DNA of 53,259 nucleotides from DASVBJ01 sp036375895 (GCA_036375895.1 DASVBJ010000299.1:1-53259); one strand, 5' to 3'; positions 27,732 through 38,282 are shown, counted from the first letter of the stretch. Notes: generated by a model not told the origin, from the letters alone. Translations and numbers: made by a program.

Positions 27732-27735
<4 letters not shown>
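25753..27735 (+). CDS. glgE: Alpha-1,4-glucan:maltose-1-phosphate maltosyltransferase GlgE
   Basis: GlgE (660 aa) extends alpha-1,4-glucan by maltosyl units from maltose-1-phosphate. It has an N-terminal beta-sandwich and helical region, then a GH13_3 barrel with nucleophile Asp384 (FRVDNPHTKP) and Glu413 (LFLSEAFTRP), each ten residues before the equivalents in Streptomyces coelicolor GlgE. The loop KKYQDIYPVNFD is characteristic. The ATG at 25753 (MTGRIPIIDVQP) is chosen; a GTG two codons earlier is possible. It heads the operon glgE-treS-mak-glgB, the complete GlgE pathway, all with overlapping or abutting reading frames. Confidence 0.96.
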
Positions 27736-29447
<1,712 letters not shown>

Positions 29448-30845
29448 ATGGACACCGCGGCACTCACCGCCTTCCTGGGCGAGCAGCGCTGGTTCGCCGG
29501 CAAGGGACGCAGCTGGCAGGTCAGCTCCGTCACGACGCTGGGCTGGCTGCGCGAGCAGATGCCCGCCGTGCGCATCGTGCTCGTGACCGTCGCCTACGAG
29601 GACGGGGACACCGAGACCTACCAGCTCCCGCTGGTGCACCACGCCGGCCCGGTCGAGCACCTGCTGCACGCGATGGTCGGCGAGGACATCGACCAGGAGG
29701 GCCACCACACCTTCGTGTTCGACGCGCTGCACGACAAGGACGCCACCGGCGTCTGGCTCGACGGCATCGCGCGGGAGCGCTCCGGCGACGGCTGGCGGTT
29801 CCACCGGGACCCGAGCGCCACCGAGCTGCCGGAGCCGGGCCCGTCGATCGTCATCGGCGCCGAACAGAGCAACACCTCGGTGGTCTTCGGCTCCTCGGTG
29901 ATCCTCAAGTCGTTCCGCAAGGTCTCCCCCGGGCTCAACCCCGACATCGAGGTGCACTCGGCACTCGCCGCGGCCGGCAGCACCCACATCGCCCGGCCGC
30001 TCGGCTGGCTCGAGGGACGCTGGCACGGCGCACCGGGCGACGGCGAGGCCTCGGCCAGCCTGGCCATGGCCCAGGAGTTCCTGCACAACGCCACCGAGGG
30101 CTGGGAGCTCGCGAAGACCAGTGTGCGCGACCTCTACGCCGAGGGCGACCTGCACGCCGACGAGGTCGGCGGGGACTTCGCCGGGGAGGCGCACCGCCTG
30201 GGCGCGACGACCGCCGAGGTGCACCGCGACCTGGCGGCCGCCCTCCCGACGGCCACTCTGGACCCGAAGGAGCTCGCCCTGCTCGCCGGTGCGATGCGCG
30301 AGCGGCTCGAGCGGGCCGCCGCGGAGGTCACCGAGCTGGGCCCGTACGTCGAGGCGTTGCGCGCAGCCTTCGACGACGTCGCCGCGATCCGCGATCCCGT
30401 ACACGTGCAACGGGTGCACGGCGACTACCACCTCGGCCAGGTCATGCGCACGCTCGAGGGCTGGATGCTGCTCGACTTCGAGGGCGAGCCCGCGCGCCCC
30501 CTCGAGCAGCGCCGCGCCCTCGACTCGCCGCTCAAGGACGTCGCCGGCATGCTGCGGTCGTTCGACTACGCGGCCCGCCACCTGCTCGCCGACTACCCCC
30601 ACGACTCCCAGCGGGAGTACCGCGCCGCCGAGTGGGCAGACCGCAACCGCGTCGCCTTCTGTCGGGGCTACGCCGAGGTCAGCGGCCGCGATCCGCGCGA
30701 CGACGCCGTCCTGCTGCGTGCCTTCGAGACCGACAAGGCTGTGTACGAGGTGATGTACGAGGCCAGGAACCGGCCCCGCTGGCTGCCCATCCCGATGTCC
30801 GCCATCCACAGGCTCGCCGCCACCGGCGAGGAGGGAGCACCGTGA
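29448..30845 (+). CDS. mak: Maltokinase (Pep2/Mak)
   Basis: A 465-aa ATP-dependent kinase making maltose-1-phosphate for GlgE. It has the eukaryotic-like phosphotransferase fold: catalytic-loop VHGDYHLGQ with Asp326, metal-binding LLDFEGEP, and an N-terminal cap (FLGEQRWFAGKGR) seen in all Mak proteins. The length matches M. tuberculosis Mak. It is directly adjacent to treS and overlaps the glgB GTG, so stoichiometric expression with TreS is likely. Confidence 0.95.
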   Translation: MDTAALTAFLGEQRWFAGKGRSWQVSSVTTLGWLREQMPAVRIVLVTVAYEDGDTETYQLPLVHHAGPVEHLLHAMVGEDIDQEGHHTFVFDALHDKDATGVWLDGIARERSGDGWRFHRDPSATELPEPGPSIVIGAEQSNTSVVFGSSVILKSFRKVSPGLNPDIEVHSALAAAGSTHIARPLGWLEGRWHGAPGDGEASASLAMAQEFLHNATEGWELAKTSVRDLYAEGDLHADEVGGDFAGEAHRLGATTAEVHRDLAAALPTATLDPKELALLAGAMRERLERAAAEVTELGPYVEALRAAFDDVAAIRDPVHVQRVHGDYHLGQVMRTLEGWMLLDFEGEPARPLEQRRALDSPLKDVAGMLRSFDYAARHLLADYPHDSQREYRAAEWADRNRVAFCRGYAEVSGRDPRDDAVLLRAFETDKAVYEVMYEARNRPRWLPIPMSAIHRLAATGEEGAP

Positions 30846-33034
30846 GACAGGCCATGCAGCAGACGCCCCGGCCGGTGAGCCAGGAGGACCTGCAGCGGCT
30901 GGTCGCAGGCGCGCACCACGACCCGCACTCGATCCTTGGGCCGCACCCCGGCGACGGGACCGAGGGTGTGACCATCCGCACGCTGCGGCCCTGGGCCACG
31001 GCCGTGACCGTGCTCGTCGGCAGCGACCGCCACGAGCTGCGGCACGAGCACGGCGGCGTGTGGGTCGGTGTCGTCCCCGGGCCGGACGTCCCCGACTACC
31101 GGCTCGAGGTCGCGTACGACGGGCCGGGTGCCGTCGTCGACGATCCCTACCGGTTCCTGCCGACGCTGGGCGAGTTCGACCTGCACCTCATCGGAGAGGG
31201 CCGCCACGAGCAGCTCTGGCAGGTGCTCGGCGCCCACACCCGCAGCTACCAGGGTCTGGCCGGCACGGTCCACGGCACGTCCTTCGCGGTCTGGGCGCCC
31301 AGCGCCCAGGGGGTCCGCGTCGTCGGCGACTTCAACTACTGGGACGGCCGGGCGCACCCGATGCGGGCCATGGGCTCCACCGGCGTGTGGGAGCTGTTCG
31401 TCCCCGGGGCGGGCGACGGCGCCCACTACAAGTTCGAGGTGCTGGGCCAGGACGGGGTGTGGCGCCAGAAGGCCGACCCGATGGCCTTCCGGACGGAGAC
31501 CCCGCCGGCGACCGCCTCGGTCGTCTTCACGTCTGCCTACGAGTGGGGCGACGACGAGTGGCTGGACCGGCGGGCCAAGACCGACCCCCTCACCAGCCCG
31601 ATGAGCATCTACGAGGTGCACCTCGGCTCGTGGCGCCAGGGCCTGTCCTACCGTCAGCTCGCCGACGACCTGGTCGGGCACGTGAAGTACCTGGGCTTCA
31701 CCCACGTCGAGTTCCTGCCCGTGGCGGAGCACCCGTTCGGCGGCTCCTGGGGCTACCAGGTCTCCTCCTACTTCGCCCCCACGTCGCGGTTCGGCTCCCC
31801 CGACGACCTGCGCTACCTCATCGACCGCCTGCACCAGGCCGGCATCGGCGTCATCGTCGACTGGGTGCCGGCCCACTTCCCCAAGGACGCGTGGGCCCTG
31901 GCCCGCTTCGACGGGACGGCGCTCTACGAGCACCCCGACCCTCGTCGTGGCGAGCAGCCCGACTGGGGCACCTACGTGTTCGACTTCGGCCGCACCGAGG
32001 TGCGCAACTTCCTGGTCGCCAACGCCCTCTACTGGCTCGAGGAGTTCCACGTCGACGGCCTGCGGGTCGACGCGGTCGCGTCGATGCTCTACCTCGACTA
32101 CTCGCGCAAGGAGGGCGAGTGGCTGCCCAACCAGTTCGGCGGCCGCGAGAACCTCGACGCGGTGTCGTTCCTGCAGGAGGTGAACGCCACGGCGTACCGG
32201 CGCGTGCCCGGGATCGTGACCATCGCCGAGGAGTCCACGGCCTGGCCGGGAGTCACCCGGCCGACCCACCTCGGCGGGCTCGGCTTCGGCTTCAAGTGGA
32301 ACATGGGCTGGATGCACGACTCGCTCGGCTACATGAGCCGCGAGCCGATCTACCGGCAGTACCACCACCACCAGATGACGTTCTCGATGATGTACGCCTA
32401 CTCCGAGAACTACGTGCTGCCGATCTCCCACGACGAGGTGGTGCACGGCAAGGGCTCGCTGCTGCGCAAGATGCCCGGTGACCGGTGGCAGCAGCTCGCC
32501 AACCTGCGCGCCTACCTCGCGTTCATGTGGGCGCACCCGGGCAAGCAGCTCCTGTTCATGGGATCGGAGCTCGGCCAGGAGTCGGAGTGGGCGGAGTCGC
32601 GCAGCCTCGACTGGTGGCTCACGGACAACCCCGACCACCGGGGCGTACAGACCCTCGTGCACGACCTCAACCGGGCTTACCACGACACCTCGGCCCTGTG
32701 GTCGCGCGACGCCGAGCCCGACGGGTTCCAGTGGATCGACGCCAACGATGCGGGCAACAACACGTTCTCGTTCCTGCGCTACGGGAACGACGGGTCAGCG
32801 CTGGCCTGCGTCGCCAACTTCTCGGCGGTCCCCCACGAGGGCTACCGGATCGGCCTGCCGCTGCCCGGGCGCTGGGACGAGGTGCTCAACACCGATGCCG
32901 ATGTGTACAGCGGCAGCGGCGTCGGCAACCTCGGCGGCGTGGACGCGTCCGACGAGCCCTGGCACGGGCAGCCCGCGTCGGTGTCCCTGCGGGTCCCGCC
33001 GCTGGGCACGGTCTGGCTGCGTCACGCCGGCTGA
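30842..33034 (+). CDS. glgB: 1,4-alpha-glucan branching enzyme GlgB (GH13_9)
   Basis: GlgB (730 aa) introduces alpha-1,6 branches into the GlgE product. It has two N-terminal CBM48-type beta domains (about 1-110 and 120-225, GDFNYWDGRAHPM), then a catalytic barrel with nucleophile Asp410 (GLRVDAVASML) and Glu463 (TIAEEST), and the transition-state Asp in PISHDEVVHGKGSL. The residue numbers are one less than those reported for M. tuberculosis GlgB. The GTG at 30842 overlaps the mak stop. Long open reading upstream through treS and mak is a GC-driven artefact. Confidence 0.96.
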   Translation: MRQAMQQTPRPVSQEDLQRLVAGAHHDPHSILGPHPGDGTEGVTIRTLRPWATAVTVLVGSDRHELRHEHGGVWVGVVPGPDVPDYRLEVAYDGPGAVVDDPYRFLPTLGEFDLHLIGEGRHEQLWQVLGAHTRSYQGLAGTVHGTSFAVWAPSAQGVRVVGDFNYWDGRAHPMRAMGSTGVWELFVPGAGDGAHYKFEVLGQDGVWRQKADPMAFRTETPPATASVVFTSAYEWGDDEWLDRRAKTDPLTSPMSIYEVHLGSWRQGLSYRQLADDLVGHVKYLGFTHVEFLPVAEHPFGGSWGYQVSSYFAPTSRFGSPDDLRYLIDRLHQAGIGVIVDWVPAHFPKDAWALARFDGTALYEHPDPRRGEQPDWGTYVFDFGRTEVRNFLVANALYWLEEFHVDGLRVDAVASMLYLDYSRKEGEWLPNQFGGRENLDAVSFLQEVNATAYRRVPGIVTIAEESTAWPGVTRPTHLGGLGFGFKWNMGWMHDSLGYMSREPIYRQYHHHQMTFSMMYAYSENYVLPISHDEVVHGKGSLLRKMPGDRWQQLANLRAYLAFMWAHPGKQLLFMGSELGQESEWAESRSLDWWLTDNPDHRGVQTLVHDLNRAYHDTSALWSRDAEPDGFQWIDANDAGNNTFSFLRYGNDGSALACVANFSAVPHEGYRIGLPLPGRWDEVLNTDADVYSGSGVGNLGGVDASDEPWHGQPASVSLRVPPLGTVWLRHAG

Positions 33035-33112
33035 CCGTGCCGCCGCCGCCGCGGAGGCGGACGGGCCCCGGTGGTCCGGTCCGGCTGCGCCGCCCGGGGA
33101 CGCCGTGCCACG

Positions 33113-34951
33113 ATGCGGCTCGTGGACACCGCCGCGACGGACCGGTTCACAACCGCTGACCTCGCCGTCGCGGTGGTCCGGCCGGGTGACCGAGTCTTCG
33201 TCGGCACCGCCTGCGCCACCCCGCGGGCGCTCGTCCGCGCCCTCGAGCAGCGCGCGCTCGACATGCCCGGGGTCCAGCTCGTCCACTTCCTCACCGACGG
33301 CGTCACGGTCGACTTCGGCAAGGGGCCGACCAGCCTGTTCCACCACCGGGTCACGTTCGTGGGACGCGACGTGCGCGACCTGCCGCCCAGCATGGTCGAC
33401 TACGTCCCGATCTCGCTGGCCGACGTCCCCGCGCTGTTCTCCTCGCGCCAGCAGCCGCTCGACGTCGCGTTCGTGCAGGTGGGACCGCCCGACGACGACG
33501 GCATGTGCAGCCTGGGTGTGTCCGTCGACGTCACCCTCGCCGCGGTCCGGGCAGCCCGGATCGTCGTCGCCGAGGTCAACCCAGCCATGCCGCGGACCCA
33601 CGGCGAGAGCCTCGTGCCGGTGGGCCGCTTCGCTCATCTCGTCATGGTCGACACACCCGTCATCGAGTTCGACCACGAGCCGCTGGGGCCGGTCGGCCGG
33701 CAGATCGCCCGTTACGTCGCCCGCCTCGTCGGCGACGGAGCCACCCTGCAGATCGGCCTGGGCCAGGTGCCCAACGAGATGCTGCACCTGCTCACCAACC
33801 GTCGTGACCTCGGGATCCACTCAGACGTGATCACCGAGCCGCTCGTCGACCTCATCGAGGCGGGAGCGGTGACCGGGAGCCGGAAGGGCATCCACCCCCA
33901 CCGCGTGGTGGCGAGCTACGCGATGGGGACCCGGCGCCTCTACGACCTGCTCGACGACAACGTGCGCTTCGAGCTGCGCCCCATCGAGTACGTCTGCGAC
34001 CCCGGGGTGATCGCCCGCAACACCGCGATGGTGTCGGTCACCCAGGCGCTCGCTGTCGACCTCACCGGGCAGGTGTGCGCCGACTGGCTGGCGAACGCGC
34101 CGTACGCCGGGGTCTCGACGCAGCCCGACTTCCACCACGGGGCCCGCCAGTCCCCCGGCGGCAAGGCCGTCGTCTGCCTCGCCTCGACCCATCCCGACGG
34201 CAGCAGCGCGATCAAGCTCGGCCTGAGCCCGGGCGAGGCGGTCGCCATCCCCCGGGCCGACGTGCACTGGCTCGTCACGGAGTACGGCACGGCCTACCTG
34301 CACGGCCGGTCCCTGCGGGAGCGCGCCATGGCCCTGCTGGAGGTCGCCCACCCGGACCACCGCGAGCGGCTGCTCGCGGAGGCCGCCGCGACCGGCCTGG
34401 TGCCGGCAACGGCCAGGCTGCGCAGCCGGTCCGCCTATCCGGTCGAGGAGGAGAGCCGCCACGTCCTCCGCGACGGCGCGGAGGTGCTGCTGCGCCCGAC
34501 CCGCTCGACCGACGCTCCCGCCATGCAGGAGCTGTTCTTCCGCCTGACCCCCGAGGACGTGTACACCCGCTTCTTCCGCAGGCTCAGCTCGCTGACGCTG
34601 GAGAAGGCCGAGCACCTGTGCAGCGTGAGCTACGAGCACGAGATGGCGTTCGCCGCCGTCATCGGCGAGGGAGGCACCGAGCGGGTGATCGGCACCGGCT
34701 GCTACTACGTCGAGGCGGACACCGGGCTCGCCGACGTCGCGTACATGGTCGACCCGGCGTGGCAGGGCCGCGGAGTGGGCCAGCTCCTGCAGGCCCGGCT
34801 GACCGACTACGCGCGCCGCCACGGCGTACGCGGCTTCACCGCCGACGTGCTCGCCCACAACGAGGCGATGCTCTCGGTCATGCGCAGGTCGGGCTGCGAC
34901 ATGACCGTCCGGCCCAGCAACGGCGAGATCGAGGTGACCCTGCTGTTCTGA
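33113..34951 (+). CDS. Acetyl-CoA hydrolase/CoA-transferase fused to a GNAT domain
   Basis: A 613-aa two-domain protein. Residues 1-450 resemble acetyl-CoA hydrolase/4-hydroxybutyrate CoA-transferase (GLGQVPNEML; PDFHHGARQSPGGKAVV in the C-terminal lobe). Residues about 460-613 are a GNAT acetyltransferase with acetyl-CoA-binding motif WQGRGVGQLLQ. The position usually written H-[ST]-E-M in this transferase family, thought to hold the catalytic glutamate, reads HSDV here, so Glu is replaced by Asp; the chemistry may differ. The start at 33113 is uncertain by a few codons (GTG at 33122). It follows glgB by 78 bases and could be read through from that operon. Its substrate is unknown. Confidence 0.8.
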   Translation: MRLVDTAATDRFTTADLAVAVVRPGDRVFVGTACATPRALVRALEQRALDMPGVQLVHFLTDGVTVDFGKGPTSLFHHRVTFVGRDVRDLPPSMVDYVPISLADVPALFSSRQQPLDVAFVQVGPPDDDGMCSLGVSVDVTLAAVRAARIVVAEVNPAMPRTHGESLVPVGRFAHLVMVDTPVIEFDHEPLGPVGRQIARYVARLVGDGATLQIGLGQVPNEMLHLLTNRRDLGIHSDVITEPLVDLIEAGAVTGSRKGIHPHRVVASYAMGTRRLYDLLDDNVRFELRPIEYVCDPGVIARNTAMVSVTQALAVDLTGQVCADWLANAPYAGVSTQPDFHHGARQSPGGKAVVCLASTHPDGSSAIKLGLSPGEAVAIPRADVHWLVTEYGTAYLHGRSLRERAMALLEVAHPDHRERLLAEAAATGLVPATARLRSRSAYPVEEESRHVLRDGAEVLLRPTRSTDAPAMQELFFRLTPEDVYTRFFRRLSSLTLEKAEHLCSVSYEHEMAFAAVIGEGGTERVIGTGCYYVEADTGLADVAYMVDPAWQGRGVGQLLQARLTDYARRHGVRGFTADVLAHNEAMLSVMRRSGCDMTVRPSNGEIEVTLLF

Positions 34952-34956
34952 CGCAG

Positions 34957-34972
34957 GCCCTCAGAAAAGGGC
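34957..34972. terminator. Small hairpin between convergent genes
   Basis: GCCCT (34957-34961) pairs with AGGGC (34968-34972) around an A-rich loop. It sits between the GNAT-fusion stop and the stop codon of the thioredoxin gene and could serve as a weak bidirectional terminator. Confidence 0.3.
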
Positions 34973-35884
34973 GTTGGCCAGCGCCGTGCGCGCCCTTGCC
35001 ACCCGCTCGTCCTGCGGTCCGACGATCTCGAACATGTCGAGCAGGTGCTGGCGCGCCCGGTCGCGGTCGTCGCCGCTGCTGCGGCGCACCACCTCGATGA
35101 GCCGCAGGAAGGCGTCCTCCACGTGGCCGCCGAGCAGGTCCAGGTCGGCGGCGGCCGTTTGCGCCGCGACGTCGTCGGGCCGCTCGGCCGCGGCCTGCCG
35201 GACCGCCCGCTCGTCGAGGTCGCGGGTGCGCCGCATCAGCTCGACCTGCGCCAGCCCGGCCTTCGCGTCGGCGTCACCCGGCGACTGGTCGAGCAGCGCC
35301 CGGTAGGCGGCGGCCGCCGCGTCGAGATCGCCCCGCTCGATGGCGTCGTAGGCCTCGTCGTAGCGCGGGTCGTGCGGCGGCTCGGCCGGCTCCTCGCCCT
35401 GCTCGGTGGGAGCCACCCGGCCGCTCACCCCGTTGGCCTCGGCGACGCGCAGCAACTCGTCGAGGTACTGCCTGACCTGCGGCTCCGGCAGCGCGCCCTG
35501 GAACAGCGGGATCGGCTGGCCCTTGACGACGGCGAACACCGACGGGATCGACTGCACCTGGAAGGCCGCACCGAGCCGCTGGTTGGCGTCCACGTCGATC
35601 TTGGCGAGCACCCACCGCCCCCCGTCGCCGAGCGCGAGCCGCTCGAGCACCGGGCTCAGCTGCTTGCACGGGCCGCACCAGTCGGCCCAGAAGTCGATGA
35701 CGACGGGCACGGTCATCGACTGCTCCACGACGGTGGCCTGGAAGTCGGCCTCGGTCACGTCGATGACGATGCCCCCGGCCGCCCCACCCTGGCCGGCGGC
35801 TGCCGGCGCCTGGCCCGCCGGGGCCCGCGATGCGAGCGAGGACAGGTCGACGGCGCCGTACGGGTTGATGCTGGGCTGGCTCAT
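34961..35884 (-). CDS. Thioredoxin-TPR co-chaperone (YbbN/CnoX-like)
   Basis: A 307-aa cytosolic protein: a disordered Ala/Gly/Pro-rich N-terminus (1-40), a thioredoxin domain (about 40-145) with WCGPCK (Cys70, Cys73) and the cis-proline segment SIPSVFAV, then helical TPR-like repeats to the C-terminus (YDAIERGDLDAAAAAYRALL). This is the tetratricopeptide thioredoxin family of E. coli CnoX/YbbN and M. tuberculosis Rv1324. The CxxC is complete, unlike SxxC in E. coli, so redox activity is plausible alongside holdase function. It stands alone between two unrelated transcription units. Confidence 0.88.
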   Translation of the reverse strand: MSQPSINPYGAVDLSSLASRAPAGQAPAAAGQGGAAGGIVIDVTEADFQATVVEQSMTVPVVIDFWADWCGPCKQLSPVLERLALGDGGRWVLAKIDVDANQRLGAAFQVQSIPSVFAVVKGQPIPLFQGALPEPQVRQYLDELLRVAEANGVSGRVAPTEQGEEPAEPPHDPRYDEAYDAIERGDLDAAAAAYRALLDQSPGDADAKAGLAQVELMRRTRDLDERAVRQAAAERPDDVAAQTAAADLDLLGGHVEDAFLRLIEVVRRSSGDDRDRARQHLLDMFEIVGPQDERVARARTALANALF

Positions 35885-35941
35885 GCCCCCATCATCGCAG
35901 CGCCGACGGTGGTCTGCGCCGGTGCCTCCGCCGAGCCCGGT

Positions 35942-37615
35942 CTAGAAGCGGGGCGGCTCGCGGTAGTCGCCCCACTCGGCGCGCAGGGCGTCGCAGATCT
36001 CGCCGAGCGTCGCCTCGGCCCGCACCGCGTCGAGCATGGCCGGCACCATGTTGCCGTCGCCGCGGGCGACCTCGACCATGCGGGCCAGCGCGGCGTCGAT
36101 GGCTGCGGCGTCGCGGCCGTCCCGCCGGGCGCCGAGGACGCGCTTCTGCTCGCGCTCCACCTCGTGGGAGACGCGCAGGATCTCCAACGGCTCCTCGACG
36201 GTGTTGGTGTGGCAGTTGACGCCGACGATCTTCTTCTCGCCCTTCTCCAGCGACCGCTGGTAGGCGAAGGCCGACTCGGCGATCTCCGACATGAACCAGC
36301 CGTCCTCGATGCCGCGCAGCAGGCCGGAGGTGATCGTGCCGTCGGAGCCCATGTCCTTGATGCGGGCGAAGATCGCCTCCGCCTCGGCCTCGATCTTGTC
36401 GGTCAGCGCCTCGACGTACCACGACCCGCCGAGCGGGTCCGCGACGTTCACGACGCCGGTCTCCTCCATGATCACCTGCTGGGTGCGCAGCGCGATCTCG
36501 GCGGCCTTCTCGCTGGGCAGCGCGAGCACCTCGTCGAGCGCGTTGGTGTGCAGCGAGTTCGTGCCGCCGAGCACCGCGGCGAGCGCCTCGACGGCCGTGC
36601 GCACGATGTTGTTGTCGGGCTGCTGGGCCGTCAGCGAGACACCCGCGGTCTGGGTGTGGAACCGCAGCCACTGCGCCTTCTCGGTCTTCGCGCCGTAGAC
36701 GTCGCGCATCCAGCGGGCCCAGATGCGCCGGGCCGCGCGGAACTTCGCGATCTCCTCGAAGAAGTCGACGTGCGAGTCGAAGAAGAACGACAGCCCGGGT
36801 GCGAACTGGTCGACGTCCAGGCCGCGCGACTGGCCGAGCTCGACGTAGCCGAACCCGTCGGCCAGCGTGAACGCGAGCTCCTGGGCGGCCGTCGAGCCGG
36901 CCTCCCGGATGTGGTAGCCGGAGACGCTCAACGGCTTGTACGCCGGGATGTTCTCGACGCAGTACTCCATCAGGTCGCCGATGAGTCGCAGGTGCGGCTC
37001 GGGCGGGAACAGCCACTCCTTCTGCGCGATGTACTCCTTGAAGATGTCGGTCTGCAGCGTGCCGTTCAGCGTCGCGATGTCCACGCCCTGTCGCTCCGCG
37101 GCGACGAGGTACATGCAGAACACCGGCACGGCCGGGCCGCTGATCGTCATCGACGTGGTGACGTCGCCGAGCGGGATGTCGCTGAACAGCACGTCCATGT
37201 CGGCAGCGGAGTCGATCGCCACGCCGCAGTGGCCGACCTCGCCGAGCGAGCGCGGGTCGTCGGAGTCACGCCCCATGAGGGTCGGCATGTCGAACGCCAC
37301 CGAGAGTCCGCCGCCGCCCGAGCGCAGGATCATCTTGTAGCGCTCGTTGGTCTGCTGGGCGTTGCCGAAGCCGGCGAACTGCCGGATGGTCCACGACCGG
37401 CCGCGGTAGCCCGTCGGGTAGAGCCCGCGCGTTAACGGGAACTCCCCCGGCCAGCCGATCCGCTCGAACCCCTCGACCGTGTCCCCCGGGCGGGGGCCGT
37501 AGACCGGGTCGACCTCGACGCCGGACAGCGTCGTGAAGTCGGCCTCGCGCTTGCGGGCGGCGTCATAGCGCGCCTGCCACCGCTCGCGACCGGACTCGAT
37601 CTCGTGGGCGTCCAC
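35942..37615 (-). CDS. icmA: Isobutyryl-CoA mutase-type large subunit (no B12 domain)
   Basis: A 557-aa adenosylcobalamin acyl-CoA mutase substrate-binding subunit. It contains the methylmalonyl-CoA mutase N-terminal barrel (SVAFDMPTLMG, TMTISGPAVP-type segment, SGYHIREAG with the conserved His, LHTNALDEVLALP) but no C-terminal B12 domain, so it needs a separate small subunit that is not in this window. Two positions known to separate substrate classes read Phe80 (RQFAGFG) and Gln198 (EYIAQKEW), as in isobutyryl-CoA mutase IcmA; methylmalonyl-CoA mutases have Tyr and Arg. This argues for isobutyryl-CoA/n-butyryl-CoA interconversion. The GTG at 37615 has GGGAGG upstream and makes the numbering coincide with IcmA. 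The MeaB chaperone gene is at 47.8 kb. Confidence 0.8.
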   Translation of the reverse strand: MDAHEIESGRERWQARYDAARKREADFTTLSGVEVDPVYGPRPGDTVEGFERIGWPGEFPLTRGLYPTGYRGRSWTIRQFAGFGNAQQTNERYKMILRSGGGGLSVAFDMPTLMGRDSDDPRSLGEVGHCGVAIDSAADMDVLFSDIPLGDVTTSMTISGPAVPVFCMYLVAAERQGVDIATLNGTLQTDIFKEYIAQKEWLFPPEPHLRLIGDLMEYCVENIPAYKPLSVSGYHIREAGSTAAQELAFTLADGFGYVELGQSRGLDVDQFAPGLSFFFDSHVDFFEEIAKFRAARRIWARWMRDVYGAKTEKAQWLRFHTQTAGVSLTAQQPDNNIVRTAVEALAAVLGGTNSLHTNALDEVLALPSEKAAEIALRTQQVIMEETGVVNVADPLGGSWYVEALTDKIEAEAEAIFARIKDMGSDGTITSGLLRGIEDGWFMSEIAESAFAYQRSLEKGEKKIVGVNCHTNTVEEPLEILRVSHEVEREQKRVLGARRDGRDAAAIDAALARMVEVARGDGNMVPAMLDAVRAEATLGEICDALRAEWGDYREPPRF

Positions 37616-37628
37616 GGGGCCTCCCGAT

Positions 37629-37672
37629 GTGACGTTGCACGCCCGATCTGACGTGCAGCGCGTCACAGGGTA
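37629..37672 (-). promoter_or_regulatory. Candidate promoter and dyad upstream of icmA
   Basis: GTGACGTTGCAC (37629-37640) and GTGCAGCGCGTCAC (37653-37666) form an interrupted inverted repeat. On the minus strand TACCCT (37672..37667) fits a -10, placing the dyad over the expected transcription start and leader. It could be an operator or a leader hairpin. I see no cobalamin riboswitch. Confidence 0.33.
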
Positions 37673-37730
37673 CTGCTCCGCCCGCCACTGCACTCGAGCC
37701 ACCGGCTCGCCGGAGTGCCGGCGAGCTGCA

Positions 37731-38282
37731 CTAGGTGGTCTGCTTGCGCGCTGTGCCCTCGGCGTCGCTGCGTGCTCGGGGGACTCGGGTCGTCGCCGCG
37801 CCGGTGGAGGCGGCTCGCCGGGTCGTCGTGCGCCGGCCAGCCGCACGACGGGGGGCTTCCTGCCGTGCCGACCCCTGCTTCGACGCGACCGCTGCGGCCG
37901 CCCGCTTCCGGCCCGAGTCGTCACCGCCCTGCGCCGTCACGGAGGTCTCGTCCCGCACGTAGGCGCGCGCCCGCTGTTCGGCAACCCACGTGCCGGCGGC
38001 GACCGCGGCCGCGACCGGCCAGTCCAGCACGCCGATGACCGCAAGCCCACCGAGTCCGCCGATCCACAGCGCCCGCCCGCGCAGGCTGCGCGGATCGACA
38101 TGCGGCATCAGTCGACCAGTCCCCGGCACGTGCACGCCTCGTACGTGCACGCTGGGCACGTGGACGCCTGGGAGGGGCACCCGGTACACACGCAACGTAG
38201 GCACCACCACCGGCGCACTAGGCCGTCGGCCGGCGCCCTCGGTCGCCTGCTCGGCCCTGGTGCGGGCTGCTGAGTCGCTCAT
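37731..38282 (-). CDS. Membrane protein with VHV repeats beside a P-type ATPase
   Basis: A 183-aa protein without a family I recognise. The N-terminal third has a periodic His motif (GVHVPSVHVRGVHVPG). The centre is a hydrophobic hairpin (ALWIGGLGGLAVIGVLDWPV, then AAAVAAGTWVA), and the C-terminal tail is disordered and rich in Arg, Ala, Thr and Ser. The ATG at 38282 has GAGGAG upstream; a GTG at 38315 is possible. It lies 44 bases after the P-type ATPase stop in the same orientation. By analogy with small accessory proteins of mycobacterial metal ATPases, a metal-binding partner role is conceivable, but this is inference. Confidence 0.7.
   Translation of the reverse strand: MSDSAARTRAEQATEGAGRRPSAPVVVPTLRVYRVPLPGVHVPSVHVRGVHVPGTGRLMPHVDPRSLRGRALWIGGLGGLAVIGVLDWPVAAAVAAGTWVAEQRARAYVRDETSVTAQGGDDSGRKRAAAAVASKQGSARQEAPRRAAGRRTTTRRAASTGAATTRVPRARSDAEGTARKQTT

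Noticed and set aside
35942..37615. Ethylmalonyl-CoA mutase (Ecm/MeaA)
   Set aside because: Ecm has a fused C-terminal B12 domain and is longer; this protein has none and carries the Phe/Gln pair of isobutyryl-CoA mutase.
37616..37730. Cobalamin riboswitch upstream of the B12-dependent mutase
   Set aside because: The leader is too short and lacks a recognisable B12-box sequence; only a dyad is seen.
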